From NCBI GenBank assembly GCA_964412015.1, contig CAYPMO010000009.1, positions 1 through 64,000 of the forward strand: a stretch of DNA of 64,000 nucleotides. Direction: 5' to 3'. Under the pieces are notes generated by a model that worked only from the letters and a program-made list of their open reading frames with translations, was not told where the DNA came from and searched no databases. Within the stretch, counting starts at the first letter, position 1; every line of letters starts with the position of its first letter. Position numbers and translations under genes: made by a program. The DNA is from SZUA-318 sp964412015. Its GTDB lineage: Bacteria; Gemmatimonadota; Gemmatimonadetes; Longimicrobiales; Gaopeijiaceae. This document shows, in pieces, positions 17,872 through 26,425 of the stretch.

Positions 17872-19524
17872 ATGAGAAACCATAAGCTTCTCATCGCCGG
17901 CGTCCTGGCCTTCGTCGCGGCGGGATGCCAGGACCTGGAGATCACCAACCCCAACAACCCGGACCGCGCGGTCGTGGTCGCGAGCGCTACGGACGTCGAG
18001 GCGCTCATCTCGACGTCGTTCCGCATCTGGCTCAACATGACGCAGTACACCACGCCGTCCATGGCGCTCACGGCCGCCGCCGATGAGTTCTCCGGTGGGT
18101 TCACGGACTACGGCACGCACGAGCAGGGCCTCGAGCCGCGGAACGCCATCGACAACGGACCCGTGTCCGCGAACTCGCCGAACCGAAATCCGTTCCGGGA
18201 CATCTACTCGCTCTTAGGAGGTGTGAACATCGCGCTTCAGGCCATCGACAAGTATGACCTGAAGATCATGTCCTCGGGCACCGACGTGACCCAGCGGGCC
18301 TGGGCGTTCGGCAAGTTCGTCCAGGGCCTCACCCACGGCTGGGAGGCCCTGCTGTACGACAAGGGCTGGGCGTACAGCGAGACGCTGGACACCGACACCG
18401 TCCTGTTCGTGGAGGGCTCGAGCCAGGTGCAGGACATGATCGTCGACTACCAGGTGGTCCGGGACACCGCGCTGGCCGAGCTCGCCGAGGCGCTGCGGAT
18501 CGCCGAGGCGAACGAGTTCACGCTCCCGGGGAGCTTCCAGGGCGACTGGATCCCCGGGGTCGAGATGTCGAACACGGAGTTCGCGAAGCTCATCCACTCC
18601 TACATCGCCCGGTACATGGTGTACTGGGCGCGCACGCCCGAGGACCGGGCGCAGGTGAACTGGGCCGAAGTGATCTCCCACATCGACCAGGGCATCACGC
18701 AGGACTTCGCCCCGGTGGGCACGCCGGGCATCCTCCGGAGCTATTACAAGCACCGCGCCGCCCGCCAGCGCACGGTGACGCCCGGGGACTTCATGCGGGT
18801 GGACTACCAGACGATCGGGGTCGCGGACCAGGGGGACGGGTTCATCGAGTGGCACGCCCAGGCGTGGGCGGACCGGAACCCGTTCATCATGACGAACGTG
18901 CAGGACAAGCGGATCATCAGCTCCCCGGACGCGACGTGCACGTCGAGCCTGGCGAACTCGCTCGCCGTCGAGGGCAAGTACATGGGATGCCACCGGTCCA
19001 CGGTCTTCTCGGCCTCGCGCGGCACGGGCCAGCGCTCGTACTACTACTTCCATCGGCTGGGAAGGGGCACCGCCTGGGAGTCAGGACCGCTCCTGGCGAT
19101 GACTGTGACCGAGATGGACCTCCTGAAGGCCGAGGGGCTGATCCGGCTCGGCAGGGCGGCCGAGGCGGTCCCGCTCATCAACAAGACCCGCGTGGCGAAC
19201 GGGGAGCTCCCCCCGGTCACGCTGGAGGGGGTGCCCGGGCCTTACTGCACGCCGCGGAAATACAACGGCGACTGCGGGAGCCTCTGGGACGCGCTCCGCT
19301 ACGAGAAGCGCATCGAGGGGCTGGGCGTCGATGCGGCCATCGCCCACTGGGACGGCCGGGGGTGGGGATGGTTCGTGATCAACACGCCCCTGGACTACCC
19401 CGTCCCGGGAGACCAGTTGGAGCTCATGGGGATCCCGGAGTACACGACGGGTGGTGGCGGGTACCACAGCGCCCCCGCTCCCGACCCGGAGAAGTGCCCG
19501 GTCGCGCTGCCCCGCTGCCCGTGA
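17872..19524 (+). CDS. SusD/RagB-family outer-membrane lipoprotein
   Basis: The product of about 550 residues has a lipoprotein signal (LLIAGVLAFVAAGC) followed by LEITNPNNPD, typical of SusD N-termini. Its helical TPR-like fold is seen in MDLLKAEGLIRLGRAAEAVPLINKTR near 420-445 and in the C-terminal RYEKRIEGLG. It should cap the SusC barrel and bind the ligand. Two consecutive GGAGG motifs at 17856-17863 precede ATG 17872. A very stable hairpin follows 31 bp after the stop. Confidence 0.93.
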   Translation: MRNHKLLIAGVLAFVAAGCQDLEITNPNNPDRAVVVASATDVEALISTSFRIWLNMTQYTTPSMALTAAADEFSGGFTDYGTHEQGLEPRNAIDNGPVSANSPNRNPFRDIYSLLGGVNIALQAIDKYDLKIMSSGTDVTQRAWAFGKFVQGLTHGWEALLYDKGWAYSETLDTDTVLFVEGSSQVQDMIVDYQVVRDTALAELAEALRIAEANEFTLPGSFQGDWIPGVEMSNTEFAKLIHSYIARYMVYWARTPEDRAQVNWAEVISHIDQGITQDFAPVGTPGILRSYYKHRAARQRTVTPGDFMRVDYQTIGVADQGDGFIEWHAQAWADRNPFIMTNVQDKRIISSPDATCTSSLANSLAVEGKYMGCHRSTVFSASRGTGQRSYYYFHRLGRGTAWESGPLLAMTVTEMDLLKAEGLIRLGRAAEAVPLINKTRVANGELPPVTLEGVPGPYCTPRKYNGDCGSLWDALRYEKRIEGLGVDAAIAHWDGRGWGWFVINTPLDYPVPGDQLELMGIPEYTTGGGGYHSAPAPDPEKCPVALPRCP

Positions 19525-19555
19525 GCGGAGGTGGCCGAGCCGGCTGAAGGAAACG

Positions 19556-19599
19556 GACCCCCGCCGCGCCGCCGTGGTAGAAGCGGTGCGGCGGGGGTC
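19556..19599 (+). terminator. strong hairpin after susCD
   Basis: GACCCCCGCCGC (19556-19567) pairs perfectly with GCGGCGGGGGTC (19588-19599). The stem continues inward for five more pairs with one G-U, leaving a 10-base loop. No U-tract follows. Its position just after susD suggests a terminator or an mRNA-stabilising 3' end. Confidence 0.65.
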
Positions 19600-19702
19600 G
19601 CGCTGCCGGCCGTGGTCCGTGAGTGGCGGTGGGGCCTCGCAAGGCGGCTGCGAGCGCGAAGCGACCGCTTCGCGCGGGTGCCGGAATCACACGGGGGAGG
19701 CC

Positions 19703-20110
19703 ATGTCCAAGTCGATCCGTTTCCTGCTCGCGTCGGCCCTGCCGCTCGCGCTCTGGAGTTGCGCGTCCGGGTCCCAGGGACCTTCGCGGGATCGGAACCT
19801 CATCTCCGCCGAGGAGATCGAGGGCGCCACCGGCCTGCGGAGCGCCTACGAGGTGGTCGAGCGCCTCCGGCCTCTCTGGCTGCGCAGCCGCGGCGACCGG
19901 AGCACGCACCTCACGACGGAGATCGTCGCCTTCCAGGACAACACGATGCTCGGCGACGTCGAGTCGCTGCGGGAGATCCCGATCGAGCTGGTGGATGTGA
20001 TCCGCTCCCTGGATTCCTCCGAGGCCATGCGCCTGGGGGGACTCGGTACCCGGCACGTGGAGCGCGTCATCATGGTCATCACCAGGCCCAACAAGCCCCG
20101 CGGGGGATAG
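19703..20110 (+). CDS. small lipoprotein of unknown function
   Basis: The 135-residue product has a lipobox-type signal (FLLASALPLALWSC) and a compact C-terminal region with alternating polar and hydrophobic strands (VERVIMVITRPN at the end). GGGGGAGG just upstream supports ATG 19703. I do not recognise a characterised family; it may be a Gemmatimonadota-type lipoprotein. It is separated from susD by the strong hairpin, so it is probably expressed on its own. Confidence 0.75.
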   Translation: MSKSIRFLLASALPLALWSCASGSQGPSRDRNLISAEEIEGATGLRSAYEVVERLRPLWLRSRGDRSTHLTTEIVAFQDNTMLGDVESLREIPIELVDVIRSLDSSEAMRLGGLGTRHVERVIMVITRPNKPRGG

Positions 20111-20115
20111 TCGGC

Positions 20116-20137
20116 GCCGGCGGATCACCTCGCCGGC
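20116..20137. terminator. hairpin between convergent genes
   Basis: GCCGGCG (20116-20122) pairs with CGCCGGC (20131-20137) around an eight-base loop, in the gap between the convergent lipoprotein and aminotransferase genes. Confidence 0.4.
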
Positions 20138-20153
20138 CGGATGAGGGTCGGCG

Positions 20154-21275
20154 CTAGCGCGTCACCTCGTCGAACGCCTCCCGGATCCGGCGGAGCGCCT
20201 CGAGCAGCTCATCCTCGGGATTCCCCGTGCCGAGTCGCAGGTAGGAATCCATCCCGAAGTGGTCGCCGGGCACGAGGAGCACGTCCTTCTCCTTTCGCAT
20301 CTTCTCGGCGAACACGCTCGAGTTGACCGGCGCGTCGTAGCGCATGTAGCAGATCGCCCCGGCGTCGGGGAGCCGGTAGCGGAAGCGTCCTTCCTGGGCG
20401 TCCATCCAGTCCTTCATGAGCCCGAGGTTCTCGCGGATGATCCGCCGCGTGCGCTCGAGGATCTTCGCGCGCGTGCCGGGCTCCAGGGCGATCGTGGCCA
20501 GGTGGTCGGAGAGCGACGCCGGGCTGATCGTCGTGTAGTCGGTGCGCCCCCAGAGGCCCTCCATGAGCTCCTCCGGTCCCACGACCCACCCGAGCCGGAG
20601 GCCCGGCAGCCCGTACGCCTTGGAGAGCGAGTTGGTGGCGAGCACGCGCTCGTGGCGTCCCCAGAACGACGGCGTGGGGTCGCCTCCCGCGACCTCCGCG
20701 CCCGTGTACACCTCGTCGGCCAGGATCCACGCGTCGTGCTCGCGGGTGAGGTCCACGATCGCGTCCACCGACGCCCGGGTGAGCACCGCGCCCGTGGGAT
20801 TGTTCGGGTTCGTGACCAGCACGAACCGGGCTCCGTCCCGGAGTGCCTTCTCGAGCGTGTCGAGGTCGGGCTGCCACGCCTCCGACTCGAGCAGGTTCAC
20901 CGGGAAGACCTGCGCCCCGAACGACTCGAGGAGCCCCGGGACCTGCATGTAGTTCGGCAGGATCATGGCCGCCTTGCCCTCCAGGTCCATGAGGTGCCAG
21001 AACGACGCGAAGTTGGCCTCGGCCCCGCCCACCGTGACGAGCACGTTGGCGTCGGTGGCACCGGGGTACAGCGCGGCGATGCGCGCGCGCAGGCCGTCCG
21101 ACCCGTTGGACTGCCCGTATCCCAGGCGCACGCCGTCCACGCTCCCGTCCACGCCCGCGAGGTCGAGCAGCTCCCGCACCGTGAGCGGGTGGACGCCCGA
21201 CTCGGAGAGGTTGATCCCGACCCGGTGCTCGTACGTGGACTGGTACCGCTCCATGCGGAAGGGGCTGTAGCGCAC
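20154..21275 (-). CDS. PLP-dependent aminotransferase class I/II
   Basis: The 373-residue enzyme shows fold-type I aminotransferase motifs: VTNPNNPTGAV near 152-162, the aspartate of ILADEVYTGAE, and the PLP lysine in TNSLSKAYGLPGLRLGW near 215-231. A late RLGTGNPE carries the substrate-carboxylate Arg. The amino donor cannot be inferred. GTG 21275 is supported by AGGAG six bases upstream. It stands alone, divergent from the 8-TM membrane protein. Confidence 0.93.
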   Translation of the reverse strand: MRYSPFRMERYQSTYEHRVGINLSESGVHPLTVRELLDLAGVDGSVDGVRLGYGQSNGSDGLRARIAALYPGATDANVLVTVGGAEANFASFWHLMDLEGKAAMILPNYMQVPGLLESFGAQVFPVNLLESEAWQPDLDTLEKALRDGARFVLVTNPNNPTGAVLTRASVDAIVDLTREHDAWILADEVYTGAEVAGGDPTPSFWGRHERVLATNSLSKAYGLPGLRLGWVVGPEELMEGLWGRTDYTTISPASLSDHLATIALEPGTRAKILERTRRIIRENLGLMKDWMDAQEGRFRYRLPDAGAICYMRYDAPVNSSVFAEKMRKEKDVLLVPGDHFGMDSYLRLGTGNPEDELLEALRRIREAFDEVTR

Positions 21276-21441
21276 GGGATGCTCCTGTGGGTGCCACGAG
21301 GGACGAGGTCGCGAGAGGGGAGGTCAAAGGAAGATAGCGTCCCCGCTACGCTTCCGGGACGAGCACGCGGACGCCACGGCCCGGCGCGCGCGCCCTCGGC
21401 CGTCGTCCGGGCTGTGCTGGGTTTCGCGTCCCCCTACTTTT

Positions 21442-22332
21442 GTGGCGTTCCTCCGCCCGCTCGGGCGGCCCCCGCACACCTCCCCCGGGAGATGGGACCT
21501 GGAACACGCTCCGCCTCCTCGTCCTTCCATCGGGAAGCCGCAGGGTTGCGCCCGGGACACGTTCCTGCGCGTGGGAGCCGTCGTGTGGCTCCTCTCGCTG
21601 CTTCCCTCCCTGCGCGGCGTCGAGTTCGAGGATGTCGGGTTCACCTGGGCGGATCAGTACTCGGACGTGCCGACGATGGCGCTCGTCCTCGTGGCCATGT
21701 CCCTTCTCGCCTCCCATGCCCAGGAGCGGGCCGAGGGCCGCTTCTGGCGGCTCATGTCCGGCTGCGTGCTGGCCTGGCTGGGGGTGCGCGTCCTCTACTT
21801 CTTCGTGCCGTTCGACGCGCAGGGCATCGGGTTCGACCTCGTCACCGACGTCCTCTACCTCGTGGGGTACTTCCTCATCGCGCTCGGGCTGGAGACGCCT
21901 CCCGACCGTGCCCCCGAAGGGGGCTCCCGCGGCCGGGAGCGCCGGGTCGAGTCGTTGGGCACGCTGGTGTTCGGGTTCGGGCTGCTGACGTACTTCGTCG
22001 TCGTGCCGGCGGTCTTCGACCCCGACATCTATGCCTCGTGGGTCTCCTCCATGCTCCTGTACGCCGTGCTCGACGTGTACCTGCTGACGCGTGCGGTGAC
22101 GCTCCTGCGAGGCGGGCTGGCTCCCGGGTGGAGGGCGCCCATGGGATGGCTCGCCGTCACGCTGGGCCTCTGGCTCGTGGGTGATCTCACGGAGGGGCTC
22201 ATGTACCTGGAGACGATCCCCTTCGTCGATCCCGGCACGCCGTGGGACGTCCTGTGGGCGCTCCCCTCGCTCACGCTCCTGATCGCGGTGCGCAGCCGCT
22301 CGTGCGCGTCGTCCGGCGTCAGGGGGACGTGA
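21442..22332 (+). CDS. eight-helix membrane protein, sensor-module-like
   Basis: The sequence from about residue 44 has eight hydrophobic helices (for example VGAVVWLLSLLPSL, VPTMALVLVAMSLLA, MLLYAVLDVYLLTRAV, LGLWLVGDLTEGLMYL). The pattern resembles the membrane sensor modules that precede histidine-kinase or GGDEF domains, but no signalling domain follows; the gene ends 30 residues after the last helix. The GTG at 21442 gives a long, non-hydrophobic, Pro-rich N-terminus, so a later GTG at 21571 is a good alternative. Its last bases overlap the end of the convergent pilX-like gene. Confidence 0.6.
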   Translation: MAFLRPLGRPPHTSPGRWDLEHAPPPRPSIGKPQGCARDTFLRVGAVVWLLSLLPSLRGVEFEDVGFTWADQYSDVPTMALVLVAMSLLASHAQERAEGRFWRLMSGCVLAWLGVRVLYFFVPFDAQGIGFDLVTDVLYLVGYFLIALGLETPPDRAPEGGSRGRERRVESLGTLVFGFGLLTYFVVVPAVFDPDIYASWVSSMLLYAVLDVYLLTRAVTLLRGGLAPGWRAPMGWLAVTLGLWLVGDLTEGLMYLETIPFVDPGTPWDVLWALPSLTLLIAVRSRSCASSGVRGT

Positions 22333-24055
22333 GCAGGTCGAAGTAGCTGGCCACGGAAAAGCCGGCCGGATCGACCAGGTAGAGCTGCCCGCGCGTGAAG
22401 TGTCCGGTGGTGGGGAAGTAGGGGGGTGGGGCGGTCGCGCCGCACTTGTCGTAGCTGTAGCGCTTGACGTACCCGGTGCCTCCCACGCTCCAGATGGTCC
22501 CGACGGCTCCCCTCGTGTTCTGGATGATGCCTCCCGTCAGGTACAGGCAGCCTCGGCCCCACAAGCTGCCTTCACACTTCTCGGCCTTGGTGTCTCCCGA
22601 GGCGTAGTCCTCGACGGTGAAGATGTCGAGGGCGAGCACGATGGCGTGGATGAACTCGTCCTTCGTGTCGTCGTAGGTGAAGTAGTTGGAGCCGGTGGCC
22701 GGCCGCTGCGGGCTGGTGAGCGTGTTGTCGGCCACCACGACCTGCTCTCCGCTGAAGAGCCCCAGGATGTCGGCGCAGGTGCCGAGTCCCGGGTCGCTCG
22801 CGTAGGTGATGTCGTCGCCGATGATGATCTCGTCCGTCGCGGCGACGGTGACGCGTCCACGCAGGACACCGCTGAGCAGCACCTTGCCGTCCACGTAGAT
22901 GACGCCCTTGAACGATGGGTTCAGGGCCCGGGCGAGCGGGAAGAGGTAGCCCGCGTCGGGGCGTCCCGCGACCGATGGATGGATGGTTCCCGACCACGGG
23001 ATCCAGGACCCCTTCGGGTCGGTCGGCGTGAAGCCCCCGAAGATCGAGTCGGAGCCGCCCAGGTAGCAGCGCTTCGTGCTGCTGCTCAACGCCGCCACGT
23101 ACGAGTCGGGCCCGCTGCTCGGATGGTCCTTGGCGGACACGAACGTTCCGTCGGAGTGATAGTGCCCGCATTGCTCGGAGTACCGCATGCCGCTCAAGGG
23201 CACATCCCCCGAGACCCAGCGCGCGTCGGTGGACTGGTAGACGCGGAAGAACCCCTCCTGCTCGCCGGTCACGCTGCCGTCGCCGTCGAGGTCGATGGCC
23301 ATGAACTCGATGCGTAGATACGCCTCGCCCGATCCCGAGGGTGAGCCGGCGGTGAAGTCCGTCCCTCCCGCCGCGGCCTGCGCCTGGAGCTTGGTGAGCT
23401 CGGCGGTGACGGGCATGTCGATGCGCGCCACGTGCTCCACGTACCCCTTCTTGAACGTGCCGTACGAGGCGCCCTGCACGGTCTTGGCGGTCTTGGCCTC
23501 ATCGTGGAACGTCGCGCCGGACGAATAGATCTTCAGATAATCGTTGGTGTGTACCGGCCCGAAGATCTGGTCGCCGCCGCCGAACGAGATGTTCGAGGGT
23601 TCCACGTCCGTGAAATAGGCGAACTTCGCGAAGCTCTCCTGGAAGACCTGCGCGCGGCGGACCATCGCTCCGCCGCCCGCGTCGCGCGCCACGGACACGA
23701 TGCTGCCGAAGACACCGTACTGGCCGGAGGTGGAGCCCGTCGGCCCCACGTACGTCCAGCGCTGGACGCCCGGAATGGGATGGCCGTCGCCGTCGGTCAC
23801 GCTGACGCCGCTCTCGAGCGTCGCGTACCCTTCGTCGGGGTACTGCGTCCGGTCGCCGTTGATGCTCGCGCGGGCGAGCTCGACCCCTTCGAGCGCGACG
23901 GCGTCGAGCTGGCTCTGGCGGTCGTAGTAGCGGTTGCCGAGCGTGTGCGCGGAGCCGATGACGACGGCGCTGGTCGTGATGACCGCCACGATCACCACGA
24001 CCAACAACACGGTGATCAGCGCGAATCCGTCTCGGCTGCGGACGACGGCGGGCAT
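22319..24055 (-). CDS. PilX-like type IV pilus assembly protein
   Basis: The 578-residue protein begins with a prepilin-like hydrophobic segment (DGFALITVLLVVVIVAVITT) of the PilX N-terminal type, which lacks a Glu at the usual +5 position. It is followed by a large beta-rich region with repeated Gly/Asp turns and several Cys. It is the last gene of a four-gene pseudopilin operon. AGGAGG just before ATG 24055 makes this start better than the ATGA-coupled ATG at 24082. Such proteins usually join minor pseudopilins in pilus tip initiation; the large C-terminal part has no match that I recognise. Confidence 0.7.
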   Translation of the reverse strand: MPAVVRSRDGFALITVLLVVVIVAVITTSAVVIGSAHTLGNRYYDRQSQLDAVALEGVELARASINGDRTQYPDEGYATLESGVSVTDGDGHPIPGVQRWTYVGPTGSTSGQYGVFGSIVSVARDAGGGAMVRRAQVFQESFAKFAYFTDVEPSNISFGGGDQIFGPVHTNDYLKIYSSGATFHDEAKTAKTVQGASYGTFKKGYVEHVARIDMPVTAELTKLQAQAAAGGTDFTAGSPSGSGEAYLRIEFMAIDLDGDGSVTGEQEGFFRVYQSTDARWVSGDVPLSGMRYSEQCGHYHSDGTFVSAKDHPSSGPDSYVAALSSSTKRCYLGGSDSIFGGFTPTDPKGSWIPWSGTIHPSVAGRPDAGYLFPLARALNPSFKGVIYVDGKVLLSGVLRGRVTVAATDEIIIGDDITYASDPGLGTCADILGLFSGEQVVVADNTLTSPQRPATGSNYFTYDDTKDEFIHAIVLALDIFTVEDYASGDTKAEKCEGSLWGRGCLYLTGGIIQNTRGAVGTIWSVGGTGYVKRYSYDKCGATAPPPYFPTTGHFTRGQLYLVDPAGFSVASYFDLLTSP

Positions 24056-24078
24056 GAGACCTCCTGGAACGTCTGAGC

Positions 24079-25242
24079 TCATGGGACGATGACCACGGAC
24101 GACGCCGCGAGGCCCGAGAGCGTGGGCGTGCAGTCCTGCGCCGCGAGCGCATACTCGTAGGCGGTGCCCGGCGTGACGGCGGCGTCCTGGTACGAGTACG
24201 TCGAGGCCCCGGCCGGGATCGCGCGGAAGGGATCGCCCCAGCCGCTGGCTCCCGCCTCCCGCCGCCAGATCACGTAGCGCACCACGTCGGCCTCGCCGCC
24301 GGCCTCGTCCACCGCCGGGCTCCAGGTGAGGTTCACGACGGGCTCCCCCGTGCCCAGCGTTCCCGAAGCCGCGTTCAGGCCCACGCCCAGAATCGGCGCC
24401 GAGCCGCACGTGGCGAGCATCCCGAACCCGGCGTTCGGGAGCGGGATCAGGCGGTCGAGGGCGAGCTGCACCTCGTCGTCGCCCTCCAGGCCATTGGTCG
24501 CGCGCATGCGGATCCTCACGGCCCGCACGCTGTCGGCGATCGCCGACGCGCCGGTGTCGGCGGGGGAGAGGTGGATCGGGGCCGAATGATGTATGGGCAG
24601 CAGGCTGTCCGGGAACGCCATCAGCGCCATGGCGCCGGTGCCGTCGTCCTGGAGTCGCTCGTAGGAGAAGAACGGCGACGAGCCGTCGCGCAGCAGACTG
24701 CGCGCGAGGGGTTCGGCCCGCGCGGCGTTCACCCTGCGCCAGAGCACGTAGTCGTCCGTCCGCGCGGTCCCGGTGTCGGGCGCCAGGTAGAACTGGATCA
24801 CCTCCGCCGGGCTCGGCACGCCGGGCGCGGACTCGTAGGCGGTGTCCGGGAAGGACACCCCGGAGTTGGGGATGGAGAACCCTCCGGTCGGCGCCCGGAC
24901 CTGGCCCGAGGGTGCGTCCGGGTCGTAGTAGACCGCGAAGGGGTCGTCGGCGACGTTCGTCGCGTAGTCCGCCGAGAACGCGACGACGTCCTCGTCGGCA
25001 TAGTAGAGGGAGGGCTGGCCGTCGGGCACGTTCGTCCCGAGCGTCTCGAGATCCTGGCTCAGCGTGGAGGCGGCGTACCGCAGGTTCCGGAGCGCCACCA
25101 GCCTGAGCACGGAGCTCTGGAACGCGGTGTTCTGATGGGCCATGAGGGCGAGCGCGCCGGAGATCACCACGCCGAAGATCGTGAGCGCGATGATGAGCTC
25201 GATCAGCGTCATGCCCAGACGGGGAGGACGGGTGTTGGTCAT
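24079..25242 (-). CDS. PilW-like minor pseudopilin
   Basis: The 387-residue product carries the class III prepilin signal: basic leader, Gly before MTLIELIIALTIFGVVISGALAL with the conserved Glu at +5. This is the PilW/GspJ-type entry. A fibronectin-III-like segment lies near the C-terminus (VNLTWSPAVDEAGGEADVV). It starts five bases after the stop of the pilV-like gene, in the same operon, and would be processed by a prepilin peptidase before pilus assembly. Confidence 0.82.
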   Translation of the reverse strand: MTNTRPPRLGMTLIELIIALTIFGVVISGALALMAHQNTAFQSSVLRLVALRNLRYAASTLSQDLETLGTNVPDGQPSLYYADEDVVAFSADYATNVADDPFAVYYDPDAPSGQVRAPTGGFSIPNSGVSFPDTAYESAPGVPSPAEVIQFYLAPDTGTARTDDYVLWRRVNAARAEPLARSLLRDGSSPFFSYERLQDDGTGAMALMAFPDSLLPIHHSAPIHLSPADTGASAIADSVRAVRIRMRATNGLEGDDEVQLALDRLIPLPNAGFGMLATCGSAPILGVGLNAASGTLGTGEPVVNLTWSPAVDEAGGEADVVRYVIWRREAGASGWGDPFRAIPAGASTYSYQDAAVTPGTAYEYALAAQDCTPTLSGLAASSVVIVP

Positions 25243-25247
25243 GGGCG

Positions 25248-25640
25248 TCACGGAGCGGCGACGATGATCTGCCGTGAGACGGGAGGCGTGATCAGGGGAC
25301 CGGTGACCGAGACCGAGACGCGCTTGTAGTCGAGGGCGACGGGCATACTCTGCTGGACGTGAACCACGGTCGTGGTGCGGGTCAGCCCCTCGACGCCGAA
25401 GAGGTCGACGTCCACGCCCGCGTACAACGTGTCCAGGCCACCGTACCGGGGGTCGAGCCGGACCCGCGCGAGCCGGTCCTCCACTCCCTCGAGGGCCAGG
25501 GCCTGGAGCTCCGCCGTGGCGGCGGACGTGGCGAGGCGGCTCGCGGAAGCCGCGAGGCCGAGCACGGCGGTGGCGAGGATCACCAGGGCGATGACGACCT
25601 CGACCATCGTGAAGCCCGCGTCGGACCGTCGCGTCAGCAT
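25248..25640 (-). CDS. PilV/GspI-like minor pseudopilin
   Basis: The 130-residue protein has the prepilin start DAGFTMVEVVIALVILATAVLGLA with Gly/Phe cleavage and Glu+5, and a short globular part. Size and sequence fit PilV or GspI-type minor pseudopilins. Its ATG overlaps the end of the FimT/GspH gene, so it is translationally coupled. Confidence 0.83.
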   Translation of the reverse strand: MLTRRSDAGFTMVEVVIALVILATAVLGLAASASRLATSAATAELQALALEGVEDRLARVRLDPRYGGLDTLYAGVDVDLFGVEGLTRTTTVVHVQQSMPVALDYKRVSVSVTGPLITPPVSRQIIVAAP

Positions 25641-26200
25641 GCGTCCTCCCACGCGCCCGTGCGGTAGGAGTGGCAACGCACCTCGCCGGTGGCGCGCTCG
25701 ATCGTGATCGCGCGGACGCTCTCGGCCACACCGGAGAGGGAGCCTTCCATGGGACGCAGGTAGACGGCGCCCGAGGCGTTGGCCGATCCGTTCCGGTGGA
25801 AGATGAGCGTCGGGTTGCCGTCCCGGATCGGGAAGCTCACGGGGGGCGCTCCGGCGGGAAGCGCCGGAACCGTGCCGACCCCGAAGCCCACGGTTTCGGG
25901 GAGCTCGACGATGCGCGTGTCCTCGCCCGTGTCCTCCACCCCGTTGTTGTTCTCGTCCTGGTGGATGCGTACCGTCCTCTCCGATAGGAGGAAGCGAACG
26001 ACCATGTCGTGTTGGCGGAGCACGGCGAGCCGCTGGGCCGCGTTCAGGCCCAGGGCGAGCTCCTGGACCGCGCCGTCCGCCCTCCAGCGCCCGGGCGAGA
26101 AGAGGGGCGTGACCATCGAGGTGAGGATCCCCATGATCACGAGGACGAGGAGGATCTCGGCGAGGGTGAAGCCTGAGCGACGAAGGTGTCTGGACGCCAT
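25634..26200 (-). CDS. FimT/GspH-like minor pseudopilin
   Basis: The 188-residue protein has the class III leader RRSGFTLAEILLVLVIMGILTSMV and a GspH/FimT-type core (VQELALGLNAAQRLAVLRQHDMVVRF). It is the first gene of the four-gene pseudopilin operon. A 225-bp intergenic region separates it from the divergent LytTR response regulator, with direct repeats that may be binding sites. FimT-like proteins can help start pili or bind DNA. Confidence 0.85.
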   Translation of the reverse strand: MASRHLRRSGFTLAEILLVLVIMGILTSMVTPLFSPGRWRADGAVQELALGLNAAQRLAVLRQHDMVVRFLLSERTVRIHQDENNNGVEDTGEDTRIVELPETVGFGVGTVPALPAGAPPVSFPIRDGNPTLIFHRNGSANASGAVYLRPMEGSLSGVAESVRAITIERATGEVRCHSYRTGAWEDAC

Positions 26201-26313
26201 CGGAGACCGGGGGTGCGGCGGGATTTCGCGGGTCGTCACACGTGGCCCGTACTTCAAATCACGGACCTGCGGCCGGGCGATCCAAACCGAAGTCGTCGAA
26301 GAAGAGATTTCGC

Positions 26314-26345
26314 GCGGTGAACTGCTCTTTCCTGCGGTGAACGGC
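26314..26345. promoter_or_regulatory. paired direct repeats resembling LytTR/AlgR sites
   Basis: GCGGTGAACTGC (26314-26325) and GCGGTGAACGGC (26334-26345) differ in one base and are spaced 20 bp start to start, about two helical turns. On the other strand they read GCAGTTCACCGC and GCCGTTCACCGC, whose C(A/C)GTTC core is close to AlgR-type boxes. They lie between the LytTR regulator gene and the pseudopilin operon, 115-145 bp from the fimT-like start and 80-112 bp from the regulator start. Confidence 0.55.
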
Positions 26346-26425
26346 CTCCGCGTCGCCGCGGGTTGCGACGGAGCGGCGGAACGGCCCAATGTTCGCCGTC
26401 ACTTTTTGCCGGTGGGGGAACCAGA

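Noticed and set aside
19525..19560. tRNA-like 5' half (GGAGGTGGCCGAGCCGGCTGAAGG)
   Set aside because: It resembles the acceptor and D-arm of a serine tRNA, but no anticodon arm, T-arm or TTCGA follows; the following bases form the susCD hairpin instead.
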